In this document: positions 25,092-33,116 of the stretch, piece after piece | Position numbering within the stretch: the stretch's first letter is position 1 | How the letters are laid out: every line of letters starts with the position of its first letter | Origin: Nostoc sp. S13 | Lineage (GTDB): Bacteria > Cyanobacteriota > Cyanobacteriia > Cyanobacteriales > Nostocaceae | NCBI RefSeq assembly: GCF_029379315.1 | Contig: NZ_JAQYWQ010000065.1 | Span: forward strand, 1-40,164 | Reading direction: 5' to 3' | DNA: 40,164 bases | Program-made: the position numbers and the translations under genes | The notes under the pieces: generated by a model | The model's input: only the letters and a program-made list of their open reading frames with translations | Databases searched by the model: none | Told to the model about the DNA's origin: nothing

Positions 25092-25748
25092 TTACCTCGC
25101 TTTACTAGGAATGCCGGAAAACACAAATAACTGTTGCTCTTTGGGTTGAGCTAAATTTTCACCAAGGTATCGATGAAGACCTACACCCATGTCTCCTGTA
25201 GCAGTGAACTTGAAGTTCACTTCCTCAAATTCAGATGCACCTAAAATTTTCCGCACATTTTCAGAGTAGGGAATACCGTTAGAGTGTCCGCGAGTCCAGA
25301 TCACAAACGCACCTGGTTTACTCAGAAAACTCAAGTTATCCAGTAAGCGATTGAGTTCAGTTTCATCAGCAAGATTGCCAAAGACACCACATACAATCAC
25401 AATATCTGCTGGTACTGCTTCTACGTAGTTAGTGGCAAGAGTTGCATCACCATTGATAAACTCAATTTGCTTGGCTAAACCCAAAGATTCTATAGTTGCT
25501 CGTCCATGTTCAACTAAATTTGAATTTATTTCCACAAGTCGTGCAGAAACATCCTTCGCACGGGGGTGATTTTCTAAGGTTCCTAATAAATCTCGTCCAT
25601 CACCCGCGCAAACACTCACTATCTGAATAGCTCCCTCTGGTGAGTTATTCAAGCTATAAGCAATGTATTCCCGCACGATTTCTAGACGCTGTTGCAATTT
25701 TGGCTCGGTCTTGTAGAGTTCGTGCCATTCATACCAATCTTTTGGCAT
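25092..25748 (-). CDS. Class I SAM-dependent methyltransferase
   Basis: A 218-aa protein. A Rossmann-like SAM-binding motif I is present as IQIVSVCAGDGRDLLG, followed by ARLVEINSNLVEHGR (motif II acidic residue), INGDATLATNY, and ADIVIVCGVFGNL. The N-terminus (DWYEWHELYKTEP...RLEIVREYIAYSL) is typical of a small family in cyanobacteria and actinobacteria with unknown substrates. It is transcribed leftward, divergent from the XRE regulator across a 396-bp spacer, and followed closely by a 50-aa ORF. The substrate cannot be inferred. Confidence 0.87.
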   Translation of the reverse strand: MPKDWYEWHELYKTEPKLQQRLEIVREYIAYSLNNSPEGAIQIVSVCAGDGRDLLGTLENHPRAKDVSARLVEINSNLVEHGRATIESLGLAKQIEFINGDATLATNYVEAVPADIVIVCGVFGNLADETELNRLLDNLSFLSKPGAFVIWTRGHSNGIPYSENVRKILGASEFEEVNFKFTATGDMGVGLHRYLGENLAQPKEQQLFVFSGIPSKAR

Positions 25749-26144
25749 AAGGGGTAATTCCCATTTGATGCATACTGTGTTGTTATAAACTACGCTTAGT
25801 CTACCGAGTAACTGTAGTTTACAGATAAAGGCAGCGTATCATAAAAATTCATCTAAAATCAAGTTCGAATATTGCTGGATTGCTTTAGCCGTTGATCAGA
25901 GGGTCTGATGAGCAGCACTTATATGGCGAGGGTTTATTATAAAAAGCAACCACCTGCAAAAATAATTTGCGCTTCGCAAGCAAATTGGCAATTGATGTGA
26001 TAATCTTTTTATATGGGGAATCAAACAGCGAAAGCAGAAAAAGTCTTCAAAGAGAAATAATATAAACTTAAAGACCACACTTTCGCCTTGGCAGATGCAA
26101 TGTTTAAATCCGCTACGGCTTTTTGAAACTAACAGACAAAGCCA
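25749..26144. promoter_or_regulatory. 396-bp divergent spacer between methyltransferase and regulator
   Basis: No ORF is supported. It holds a CTGTA-GTT-TACAG palindrome (25812-25824) and an inverted repeat AATTTGC...GCAAATT around 25963-25985. These could be operators for the regulator or neighbouring genes. No promoter can be fixed by eye. Confidence 0.4.
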
Positions 26145-27278
26145 ATGAAGCAGGATAGTGACCTCCGTAATAACTTGAAGTCGATTAGAACTCGCTTAGG
26201 CATGAGCCAACAAGATTTGGCTAACATCGCTAGTGTGACTCGTCAGACAATTAGTGGTGTAGAGTCGGGACAATATGCTCCCTCAGTAGCCATAACACTT
26301 CGCTTGGCTAAAGCGCTTGGCTGTCAAGTTGAGCATCTATTCTGGTTAGAGCGAGATTTACCTGAAATTGAAGCCTTTCTTGCCAAACCTGTTCCTAATG
26401 GTCAGCAACTGCGAGTTAGCATGGCTCGTGTGGGAGGACAATGGATAGCTTATCCCTTGATTGGTAAGGATGCTTTTCGTCAAGACATGATTCCGGCCGA
26501 CGGTGAAGCCATTAGCCAAACAGGCACAAATAAAGTTCAAGTCAGGCTACTAGACGATAATCTTGACACACTTCACAACACGGTTGTGATTGCTGGTTGT
26601 GCGCCTGTAATTTCACTATGGGCAAGAGCCACCGAACGCTGGCATCCCCAATTGCGAGTCCAATATAACTTCGCTAATAGCATGGCTGCATTGCATAGTC
26701 TATGCCGAGGTGAGGCGCACATCGCTGGGATGCATCTGTATGATCCTGAGACTGGTGAGTATAATACTCCCTTTGTTCGAGATGCTCTGGCTGGGAGGGA
26801 AGCAGTTCTGATTACCCTTGGTGTCTGGGAGGAGGGACTTTTGTTGAAGTCAGGGAACCCAATGGGAATTAGAACAGTTACTGACTTAGTTGCAAGTGGA
26901 AGGACTATTGTCAACCGCGAAATAGGTTCTGGTAGTCGGATGCTTTTGGAACAAACACTCCAAAAAGAGCAGATACCGTTCGATGCTGTTCAGGGCTTTG
27001 ACAATATACTCAAAAGTCACCAAGATGTTGCCCAAGCTGTAGTCGGAGGAGTTGCCGATGCTGGTATTAGTACGGCATCTATAGCTACCGCTTTTGGGCT
27101 GGGATTTATCCCTTTACATCAGTCACGATATGATTTGGTGATTCTCAAGGAATATTTAGAAGAAGCACCAGTACAGCAATTGCTCAGTACTTTGGGACAT
27201 CGCATGGTTCACTCACAATTTGAAATTCTCGGCGGTTACGATATCAGTAAAATCGGGGAAGTTGTAGCGACTGTTTAG
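26145..27278 (+). CDS. XRE-family regulator with PBP-like (molybdate-binding-type) domain; possible VnfR-like repressor
   Basis: A 377-aa protein. Residues about 9-62 form an XRE helix-turn-helix (LKSIRTRLGMSQQDLANIASVTRQTISGVESGQYAPSVAITLRLAKALG). Residues about 90-365 form a periplasmic-binding-protein-like domain of the type in molybdate-responsive regulators (VVIAGCAPVISLW; HSLCRGEAHIAGMHLYDPETGEYN; IVNREIGSGSRMLLEQ; DVAQAVVGGVADAGIS). This architecture suits a repressor that senses an oxyanion such as molybdate. It is the first gene of the nitrogenase island, 549 bp before the Fe-protein gene. In Anabaena variabilis V-nitrogenase genes are repressed by the pair VnfR1/VnfR2; equivalence to those is my inference. 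Confidence 0.85.
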   Translation: MKQDSDLRNNLKSIRTRLGMSQQDLANIASVTRQTISGVESGQYAPSVAITLRLAKALGCQVEHLFWLERDLPEIEAFLAKPVPNGQQLRVSMARVGGQWIAYPLIGKDAFRQDMIPADGEAISQTGTNKVQVRLLDDNLDTLHNTVVIAGCAPVISLWARATERWHPQLRVQYNFANSMAALHSLCRGEAHIAGMHLYDPETGEYNTPFVRDALAGREAVLITLGVWEEGLLLKSGNPMGIRTVTDLVASGRTIVNREIGSGSRMLLEQTLQKEQIPFDAVQGFDNILKSHQDVAQAVVGGVADAGISTASIATAFGLGFIPLHQSRYDLVILKEYLEEAPVQQLLSTLGHRMVHSQFEILGGYDISKIGEVVATV

Positions 27279-27363
27279 AGTGGATTGCAATGGTTGGTTG
27301 TGTGGTTTAGGGAAAACTTGGCGTCAATTTAAATTCCGGCTGCAACCACTGTTTAGGTATAAG

Positions 27364-27396
27364 CAACCTTCAGGGGATTACAACAACTGAAGGTTG
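27364..27396 (+). terminator. Hairpin after the regulator gene (weak terminator candidate)
   Basis: CAACCTTCAG pairs perfectly with CTGAAGGTTG around a 13-base loop, 86 bp after the regulator stop. It is followed only by TTGAATTC, so termination strength is doubtful. Confidence 0.45.
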
Positions 27397-27694
27397 TTGA
27401 ATTCATAATTCGTAATACTCGCCTCCGGCGAGAACCAAGCTACGTAATTCGTAATTAAGGAATTCGGATTTAATCTGGATTTCCAGTTTGGAATCTGTAA
27501 CTTTCTTTTTCGCAATTGGTATTACTACTGCCAGAGAAATGATTTGAATGAGCGGATGGTAATACTTTCAATATTCCTTGAGTGATGTCTTATCGCTCTA
27601 GCCATTTAGTCAGAAAAAAACAATGACTAATGGTCAACGAAAACTGACCAAAACTTGAATATGTTCTTTCTTCGGACTCTTTTTGCTGTAGAAC

Positions 27695-27759
27695 GAGCAC
27701 CTCCAATGACGTTCTACACATGGTCACTGTTGTAACTTGACAGCGCGAGTACCTCCGAT
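27695..27759 (+). promoter_or_regulatory. Paired direct repeats GAG(C/T)ACCTCC(A/G)AT upstream of the Fe-protein gene
   Basis: Two 13-base copies differing at two positions start 52 bp apart (27695 and 27747), each preceded by C. Fifty-two bp is close to five helical turns, which suits binding of a repressor dimer pair. The candidate ligand protein is the regulator encoded upstream. No third copy was seen before the nifE-type gene. Confidence 0.4.
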
Positions 27760-27827
27760 AGGCACTTTGTGCCAACGCCTTATAAACCGACAGACCCACC
27801 AAACAAACAACTACAGGATCAATCATC

Positions 27828-28793
27828 ATGTCCGACGGAAAAATTAGACAAATTGCTTTCTACGGTAAAGGCGGTATCGGTAAATCTACTACCTCCCAAA
27901 ATACCCTGGCCTCTATGGCGGAAAAGGGTCAACGCATCTTGATTGTAGGTTGCGATCCTAAAGCTGACTCTACCCGATTGATTCTGCACTGTAAAGCCCA
28001 AACTACCGTGTTGCACTTAGCTGCTGAACGGGGTGCTGTGGAAGATATTGAACTCGAAGAAGTGGTAATCACTGGCTTCCGGGATATCAGATGCGTAGAA
28101 TCAGGTGGGCCAGAACCTGGTGTAGGTTGCGCCGGTCGGGGTATTATCACCGCTATCAACTTCCTCGAAGAAAACGGCGCTTACTCAGATGTAGATTTCG
28201 TCTCCTACGACGTATTAGGCGACGTTGTGTGCGGTGGTTTCGCCATGCCAATTCGTGAAGGTAAAGCCCAAGAAATCTACATCGTTACCTCTGGTGAAAT
28301 GATGGCGATGTTTGCAGCTAACAACATTGCTCGTGGCGTTCTCAAGTACGCTCACACTGGTGGTGTACGTTTGGGTGGACTGATTTGTAACAGTCGTCAA
28401 ACTGACCGGGAAGACGAACTGATTAGCACCCTGGCAGCCAGATTGAATACCCACATGATTCACTTCGTCCCGCGTGACAATATCGTGCAACACGCTGAAT
28501 TGCGCCGGATGACGGTGAACGAGTACGCACCTGACAGCAAGCAAGCTAATGAATACCGCACATTAGCGGACAAGATTATCAACAATACAAATCTTACAGT
28601 TCCTACACCCATCGAGATGGATGAGCTAGAAGATTTGTTGATTGAGTTCGGCATCCTTGAAAGTGAAGAAAATGCTGCAAAAATGATTAGCCAAGCAGAC
28701 GCTGCTAAAAAGCTAGAAGACACTCAAGGCGAAGCACTAGAAGCACTGAAAAAAGGAAATGTAGAAATAGTTTCTGGTAGCGAGAAGAAGTAA
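27828..28793 (+). CDS. nifH: Nitrogenase iron protein (NifH/VnfH)
   Basis: A 321-aa homodimeric Fe protein that passes electrons to dinitrogenase with ATP hydrolysis. P-loop GKGGIGKS is at 13-20. The [4Fe-4S] ligands are C101 (GVGCAGRG) and C135 (GDVVCGGFAMP), and R104 is the ADP-ribosylation-site arginine. Sequence is strongly conserved to about residue 280 (VNEYAPDSKQANEYRTLADKI). The C-terminus is about 25 residues longer than most cyanobacterial NifH (about 295 aa) and is Lys/Glu/Ala-rich. It is monocistronic: a terminator follows at 29075-29112. Context (PBP-type regulator, no nifDK) favours an alternative Fe protein such as VnfH, but NifH and VnfH are too alike to separate by eye. Confidence 0.93.
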   Translation: MSDGKIRQIAFYGKGGIGKSTTSQNTLASMAEKGQRILIVGCDPKADSTRLILHCKAQTTVLHLAAERGAVEDIELEEVVITGFRDIRCVESGGPEPGVGCAGRGIITAINFLEENGAYSDVDFVSYDVLGDVVCGGFAMPIREGKAQEIYIVTSGEMMAMFAANNIARGVLKYAHTGGVRLGGLICNSRQTDREDELISTLAARLNTHMIHFVPRDNIVQHAELRRMTVNEYAPDSKQANEYRTLADKIINNTNLTVPTPIEMDELEDLLIEFGILESEENAAKMISQADAAKKLEDTQGEALEALKKGNVEIVSGSEKK

Positions 28794-28796
28794 AGT

Positions 28797-29207
28797 TCTT
28801 GTTCAGACTCCGATGCTAAATACAGAGTAAAGTCTGCCGGCCAGATACTCGCGTCCCTAGAGCTTTACGTAAATATCAGGTGGGCCAAAATAGCCCACCC
28901 TCTGACCAATCCTTGAAAATGGAGGTTATGGAATAGCTGATCTTAACTTTGTATGTTTGAACTTCACCGTGTTAACAGTAATCATCTAAAATGTACACGG
29001 CAACATTAATACTTTAATGGTCTAGTTCGTGTTTTTGTTTTCTCCTTCTCTAACCTAGTTGATGTTGATGTTTTAGGGAATGGCAAATTCTCTTGCTCAT
29101 TCCCTTTTTTTCCATATTTTAGATACACAGTTAAGAAATAAAAATTATTTTCAGCCTTTGGGAATTCAGTTAATACCTAATAACTTCTACCTATTGTCAT
29201 CAAACAA
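28797..29207 (+). other. 411-bp spacer between the Fe-protein and nifE-type genes
   Basis: No ORF is supported. It holds a GGTGGGC...GCCCACC hairpin (28879-28885 with 28893-28899), and the strong terminator at 29075-29112. The remaining 95 bp should contain the promoter of the nifE-type operon. The first hairpin could stabilise the 3' end of the Fe-protein mRNA. Confidence 0.55.
29075..29112 (+). terminator. Rho-independent terminator after the Fe-protein gene
   Basis: The stem AGGGAATG (29075-29082) with CATTCCCT (29098-29105) is extended by GCAA/TTGC with a one-base bulge, and T7 follows at 29105-29111. This is the best terminator in the window and separates the Fe-protein transcript from nifE/nifN. 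Confidence 0.8.
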
Positions 29208-30611
29208 ATGAACCCCACCCCAGGAAAAATCAACGATTCACTCAGTGACTCCAATTCTGAAGATGCCCGTCAGCAGCAGATACGGCATAAAAAAAAGTCC
29301 TCCACAGAATTACCCCAACCTGGAACTACTCAAGGGAGTTGCGCTTTTGATAGTGCAATGATTACCCTAGTACCAATCACCGATGTTGCTCATGTAGTTC
29401 ACGGGCCAAGCGGCTGTGCTGCCAGTATTTGGGGAAGTTACAGTAGTCTCTCCTCTGGTTCGATGCTGTACAAAATACGCTTTACCAGCGACATAGATGA
29501 GAACGATATCATCTTTGGTGGAGCCAAAAAGCTGTACAAAGGCATTTTAGAATTAGAAAGACGCTACAAACCTGCGGCAGTATTTGTTTACTCCACTTGT
29601 ATCACCGCCCTGATTGGGGATGACATAGAGGGAGTTTGCAAAGATGCCACCGAGAAAACAGGAATACCCACTATCCCTGTACATTGCCCTGGATTCATCG
29701 GGAACCAAAATTTGGGCAACCGTGTCGCTGCTGAAGCAATGCTTTCACACGTTATTGGAACAGCTGAACCAGATACTACTACACCCTATGACATCAACCT
29801 AATTGGTGAATACAACATCGCAGGTGCAATATGGAATGTTCTACCGTTATTGGATAAATTAGGTATCAGAGTTTTGGCAAAAATTACAGGCAATGCTGTC
29901 TACAAAGAAGTTTGCTATGCCCATCGTGCCAAACTTAACGTGCTCCTCTCCTCCAAAGCACTAATCAACATGGCAAAAGGGATGGAAAAACAATATAGCA
30001 TTCCCTATATTGAAGAGTCTATTTATGGTGTAGAGCAAATCAATCAGTGTCTAAGGAGCATTGCCGCAAAATTGGCTAATCCTGATTTGCATGAACGTAC
30101 AGAAAAGCTAATTGTAGAAGAAACTGCTGCTTTAGAAGAAAAACTCGCTGTTTATATCACCCGATTGGAAGGTAAACGCATTATCCTTTCTACTGGAAGT
30201 TTCAAAAGTTGGTTAATTATCTTTACGGCTAAGAAATTGGGGATGGAAGTTATTGCTATTACTACTAAGAATAATACTGAGGAGGATAGAACTAGAATCA
30301 AAAGTTTGCTGGGTCAAGATGGCATAATTCTAGAACAAAATAGTTCTGAAGAAATTCTACAGATAATTAACGAAAATCAAGCTGATATGTTAATTGCTGA
30401 TAAATGCCATCAAGACACTTCTCTCACAGCTAAGATTCCATTCCTAGACATTAATCAAGAACGGAACCATCCCTATGCTGGCTATATGGGAATTTTAGAG
30501 ATAGCACGAGAACTGTATGCCGCTTTTTACAACCCTGTGTGGGAACAAGTATGTCAGCCAGCCCCGTGGGAAGCAGGGGAAGTAGGAAATTCTCAACAGG
30601 AGGACATTTGA
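29208..30611 (+). CDS. nifE: Nitrogenase cofactor scaffold protein NifE/VnfE
   Basis: A 467-aa protein with NifE hallmarks: GSCAFDSAMITLVPITDVAHVVHGPSGC, FGGAKKLYKGI, YSTCITALIGDDIE, HCPGFIG. It pairs with NifN to form the scaffold on which the FeMo- or FeV-cofactor precursor matures. C45, C70 and C131 correspond to the cluster ligands Cys37, Cys62 and Cys124 of Azotobacter NifE. At the position of the cofactor-precursor ligand Cys250 the sequence is LLSSKALINMA, so S248 replaces Cys. The N-terminal 40 residues are charged and low-complexity. It is translationally coupled to nifN (TGATG overlap). The divergence suggests an alternative-nitrogenase VnfE, or a scaffold with changed cofactor binding. 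Confidence 0.88.
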   Translation: MNPTPGKINDSLSDSNSEDARQQQIRHKKKSSTELPQPGTTQGSCAFDSAMITLVPITDVAHVVHGPSGCAASIWGSYSSLSSGSMLYKIRFTSDIDENDIIFGGAKKLYKGILELERRYKPAAVFVYSTCITALIGDDIEGVCKDATEKTGIPTIPVHCPGFIGNQNLGNRVAAEAMLSHVIGTAEPDTTTPYDINLIGEYNIAGAIWNVLPLLDKLGIRVLAKITGNAVYKEVCYAHRAKLNVLLSSKALINMAKGMEKQYSIPYIEESIYGVEQINQCLRSIAAKLANPDLHERTEKLIVEETAALEEKLAVYITRLEGKRIILSTGSFKSWLIIFTAKKLGMEVIAITTKNNTEEDRTRIKSLLGQDGIILEQNSSEEILQIINENQADMLIADKCHQDTSLTAKIPFLDINQERNHPYAGYMGILEIARELYAAFYNPVWEQVCQPAPWEAGEVGNSQQEDI

Positions 30612-31921
30612 TGGCAATTATTAGCGTTACGAGTACATCAGTTGCAGTTAATCCCCTGAAGCAAAGCCAAACTGTGGGTGCAGTTTTAGCCTTTTTGGGA
30701 TTGAAGGGAATCATGCCTTTATTACACGGTTCTCAAGGCTGTACTGCTTTGACTAAGGCAGTATTAGTACAGCATTTCCGTCAGACGATTCCCCTTTCCA
30801 GTACAGCGATGACAGAAGTTGCAACCATTTTGGGTGGCGAGGAAAGAGTTGAACAAGCAATCCTGACTTTGGTGCAGAAATCCAAACCAGAAATTATCGG
30901 TCTTTGTAGCACTGGACTCGTGGAAACCAGAGGTGATGATATGGGGCGCTTTGTCAAAGAGATTCGCCACCGTCACCCAGAACTGGATTATTTACCAATT
31001 GTGCTTGTCTCTACACCGGATTTCAAAGGTACATTACAGGATGGCTTTGCTGGTGCAGTTGAGAGTATAGTCAGGGAAATTCCCCAAAAAAGCTCCAACC
31101 AAAATATTTATCCCACACAAATCACTATTTTGGCGAGTTCTGCCTTCACACCAGGGGATATACAGGAAATCAAAGAGATTGTCACCTCTTTTGGACTCGT
31201 ACCTATTGTTATACCTGACCTGTCTGGCTCACTAAATAGTCATATAGAAGATAACACTAGTATGATCGCAGCTAATGGCACTACTTTGTCACAGTTGCGC
31301 TCAATTGGCAGTTCTGTATTCACTTTGGCACTAGGTAATAGTATGCGGACTGCGGCGCAAATTTTGGATCAGAGATTCAATATACCTTATGAAGTATTTG
31401 GTGAACTGACGGGACTAGCAGCAGTAGATAAATTCCTGCAAGCTTTGGCGGATATTAGTGGTGTCAGCGTACCCCAGAAATACCGCCGTCAACGCCGTCA
31501 GTTACAACATGTGATGTTGGAAAATCACTTTTACTTTGGTTGCAAGCGAGTTTCTTTGGCGTTGGAACCAGATTTACTTTGGTCAACAGTTTCTTTCCTG
31601 CGATCGCTAGGAGTTGAGATTCACTCAGCAGTGACAACAACACGCTTTCCTCTGCTGGAAAAACTTCCAATTAAGAGCGTTACTATCGGCGATTTGGAAG
31701 ACTTTGAACAACTGGCGGTTGGATCTGATTTGCTAATTACCAACTCTCATGGAGTTGCGATCGCTCAACGCTTAAAAATTCCTCTCTATCGTCAAGGGAT
31801 TCCCATTTTTGACCGCTTAGATTATGGTCAGTTTACCAAGGTTGGCTACCGAGGTACTATGCAGCTTTTATTTGATATTGGCAACCTGTTTTTAGAGCAA
31901 GAAACAAAGGTTAAGCATTAA
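30611..31921 (+). CDS. nifN: Nitrogenase cofactor scaffold protein NifN/VnfN
   Basis: 436 aa from ATG 30611. The start is fixed by AGGAGG at 30598-30603 and by TGATG overlap with the nifE stop; the frame is open further upstream inside nifE but those codons are not NifN-like. Family marks are NPLKQSQTVGAVLAFLGLKGIMPLLHGSQGCTALTK (Cys44, the NifN cluster ligand), TAMTEVATILGGEERVEQAIL, EIIGLCSTGLVETRGDDM, STPDFKGTLQDGFAGAVESIV. It forms the beta subunit of the NifEN scaffold. Near 31480 RRQRRQLQHVM matches the NifN/NifK motif preceding the second Rossmann domain. No nifX or nifD/K follows. Confidence 0.92.
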   Translation: MAIISVTSTSVAVNPLKQSQTVGAVLAFLGLKGIMPLLHGSQGCTALTKAVLVQHFRQTIPLSSTAMTEVATILGGEERVEQAILTLVQKSKPEIIGLCSTGLVETRGDDMGRFVKEIRHRHPELDYLPIVLVSTPDFKGTLQDGFAGAVESIVREIPQKSSNQNIYPTQITILASSAFTPGDIQEIKEIVTSFGLVPIVIPDLSGSLNSHIEDNTSMIAANGTTLSQLRSIGSSVFTLALGNSMRTAAQILDQRFNIPYEVFGELTGLAAVDKFLQALADISGVSVPQKYRRQRRQLQHVMLENHFYFGCKRVSLALEPDLLWSTVSFLRSLGVEIHSAVTTTRFPLLEKLPIKSVTIGDLEDFEQLAVGSDLLITNSHGVAIAQRLKIPLYRQGIPIFDRLDYGQFTKVGYRGTMQLLFDIGNLFLEQETKVKH

Positions 31922-31951
31922 TACAGAGCCAATTCTAACTGTTTCTCACAT

Positions 31952-31974
31952 TATTACCAGTAATATTGGTAATA
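31952..31974. promoter_or_regulatory. 8-bp palindrome downstream of nifN
   Basis: TATTACCA (31952-31959) and TGGTAATA (31967-31974) are perfectly inverted around 7 bases. There is no T-run, so it may be an operator or processing hairpin in the 199-bp spacer before the HsdR-like gene. Confidence 0.4.
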
Positions 31975-32120
31975 TGTATCACTAGATACAATCTTGCAAA
32001 GCAATTTTAGCTTTGATAGTTACTGAAAAGCCGTATACGTCCATTAGTGAATATACCAACCAATGTCAGCAAGCTAGGCGCGAGCTTCTGCATTGACTCA
32101 AATTAAATCTTCTACAGTTG

Positions 32121-33044
32121 ATGAATCCAGCACAGCTAAAAAAACCAACTGCCAAAGCGAGTCGTGTTACAAGAAAACTTCGTCGCCGTTTTGACCTTAG
32201 ACGATCTGTCATGCCTGCGGCATCATCTTTGCTCACCTGGTTTGAGGTTATTGGCTACACAGTTTTGTTAGAGTCAGATATTGCTTTGGGTAAGCATCAG
32301 ATAGAGCGCAGCAATTATACTGAGGTGATTTTGTATCAGCGCCTTCATAGTGCTTTGCAGAAAATTAACCCGACAAAACCGGATGAAGCGATCGCCGCAG
32401 CTATCCATCAGGTTATTTGCATTCCGAGTTGCAACTTCCTGGAAAATAACCACCGCTTTCACAAATTGTTGACCGATGGTGTGCAAGTTGAATACCTGTA
32501 TAACCAAGAAATAGTTCATGATTTTGTATGGCTCATTGATACGTCTAATCTACTGAACAATGATTGGCTAGCTATTCATCCCTTGACTATAGTTGAGGGG
32601 AGTTATACTCACTGTCCTGATGTCGTTGTCTTTATCAACGGTTTACCCTTGGCAGTTATTGTCTCGATTCAGCCAAGTGATCCACAGACGACTTTCAAAA
32701 AAGGTTATCAGCGAATTCAAACCTACATTGAACAAATACCAAAGCTGTTTGACTACAATATATTCCTAGTTATTACTTATGGAAATCGGGCACGAGTCGG
32801 TACATTAACCTCAGACTGGCAGGAGTTTTTACCCTGGCGCACGATTGATGGTGAGGATTTTCCTGCCAAGGGCGCAACTGAACTAGATGTGATGATTCAA
32901 GGCATTTTTGACAAACGGCGTTTCCTAGAGCAAGTATTGCATTTAATAGTGTTTGAGGAGAACGAAACCAGTATTAGTAAAAAATTGCTTCGCCGACCTT
33001 TTTGTACTACACAGTACCCCAAAAAATCTTCGCGCCAAGGTTAG
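32121..33044 (+). CDS. Orphan HsdR N-terminal domain protein (catalytically degenerate)
   Basis: 307 aa from ATG 32121 (a TTG one codon earlier is possible). The whole length aligns with the N-terminal nuclease region of type I restriction subunit HsdR: SSLLTWFEVIGYTVLLESDIA, SNYTEVILYQRLHSALQKINP, FLENNHRFHKLLTDGVQVEY, NDWLAIHPLTIVEGSYTHCPDVVVFINGLPLAVI, GYQRIQTYIEQIPKLFDYNIFLVITYG, FDKRRFLEQVLHLIVFEE. HsdR normally has ELKN after LAVI, with the catalytic Glu and Lys; here it is VSIQP, so nuclease activity is not expected. The helicase motor (about 700 residues) is absent, and no hsdM/hsdS is near. It is either a decayed remnant or a repurposed DNA/protein-binding domain beside nifEN. Confidence 0.83.
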   Translation: MNPAQLKKPTAKASRVTRKLRRRFDLRRSVMPAASSLLTWFEVIGYTVLLESDIALGKHQIERSNYTEVILYQRLHSALQKINPTKPDEAIAAAIHQVICIPSCNFLENNHRFHKLLTDGVQVEYLYNQEIVHDFVWLIDTSNLLNNDWLAIHPLTIVEGSYTHCPDVVVFINGLPLAVIVSIQPSDPQTTFKKGYQRIQTYIEQIPKLFDYNIFLVITYGNRARVGTLTSDWQEFLPWRTIDGEDFPAKGATELDVMIQGIFDKRRFLEQVLHLIVFEENETSISKKLLRRPFCTTQYPKKSSRQG

Positions 33045-33078
33045 TAAATGCTGAGTTCTCAGTGATTAGCAAAAAAAC

Positions 33079-33099
33079 TAATTCCTAATTCCTAATTCC
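33079..33099. repeat. Short tandem repeat TAATTCC
   Basis: Three consecutive 7-base units occur upstream of the 33117 gene, typical of heptamer repeats in filamentous cyanobacteria. A related single unit is near 33598. Confidence 0.7.
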
Positions 33100-33116
33100 C
33101 AATTACTACTTTCAGC

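Larger units (their letters stand above)
27279..27827 (+). promoter_or_regulatory. 549-bp upstream region of the nitrogenase Fe-protein gene
   Basis: No ORF is supported. From left to right it contains a perfect 10-bp inverted repeat (27364-27373 with 27387-27396), possibly the regulator's 3' hairpin, and a CTCGCC-TCC-GGCGAG hairpin (27418-27432). It then has AATTCGTAAT short repeats, two GAGYACCTCCRAT direct repeats (27695-27707 and 27747-27759) and GGCAC-TTT-GTGCC (27761-27773). A TTGACA lies at 27737-27742 without a good -10. The long leader suggests regulation by operator binding or RNA processing. Confidence 0.55.

Noticed and set aside
25808..25822. NtcA binding site GTA-N8-TAC upstream of the regulator
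   Set aside because: The spacing is nine bases (GTA-ACTGTAGTT-TAC), and no suitable -10 was found, so it is not convincing.
28215..28723. Antisense ORFs under the Fe-protein gene
   Set aside because: They are shadows of a highly conserved coding sequence, with no independent start signals.
32121..33044. Active type I restriction-modification system
   Set aside because: No hsdM or hsdS, no helicase motor, and the nuclease Glu/Lys residues are replaced.
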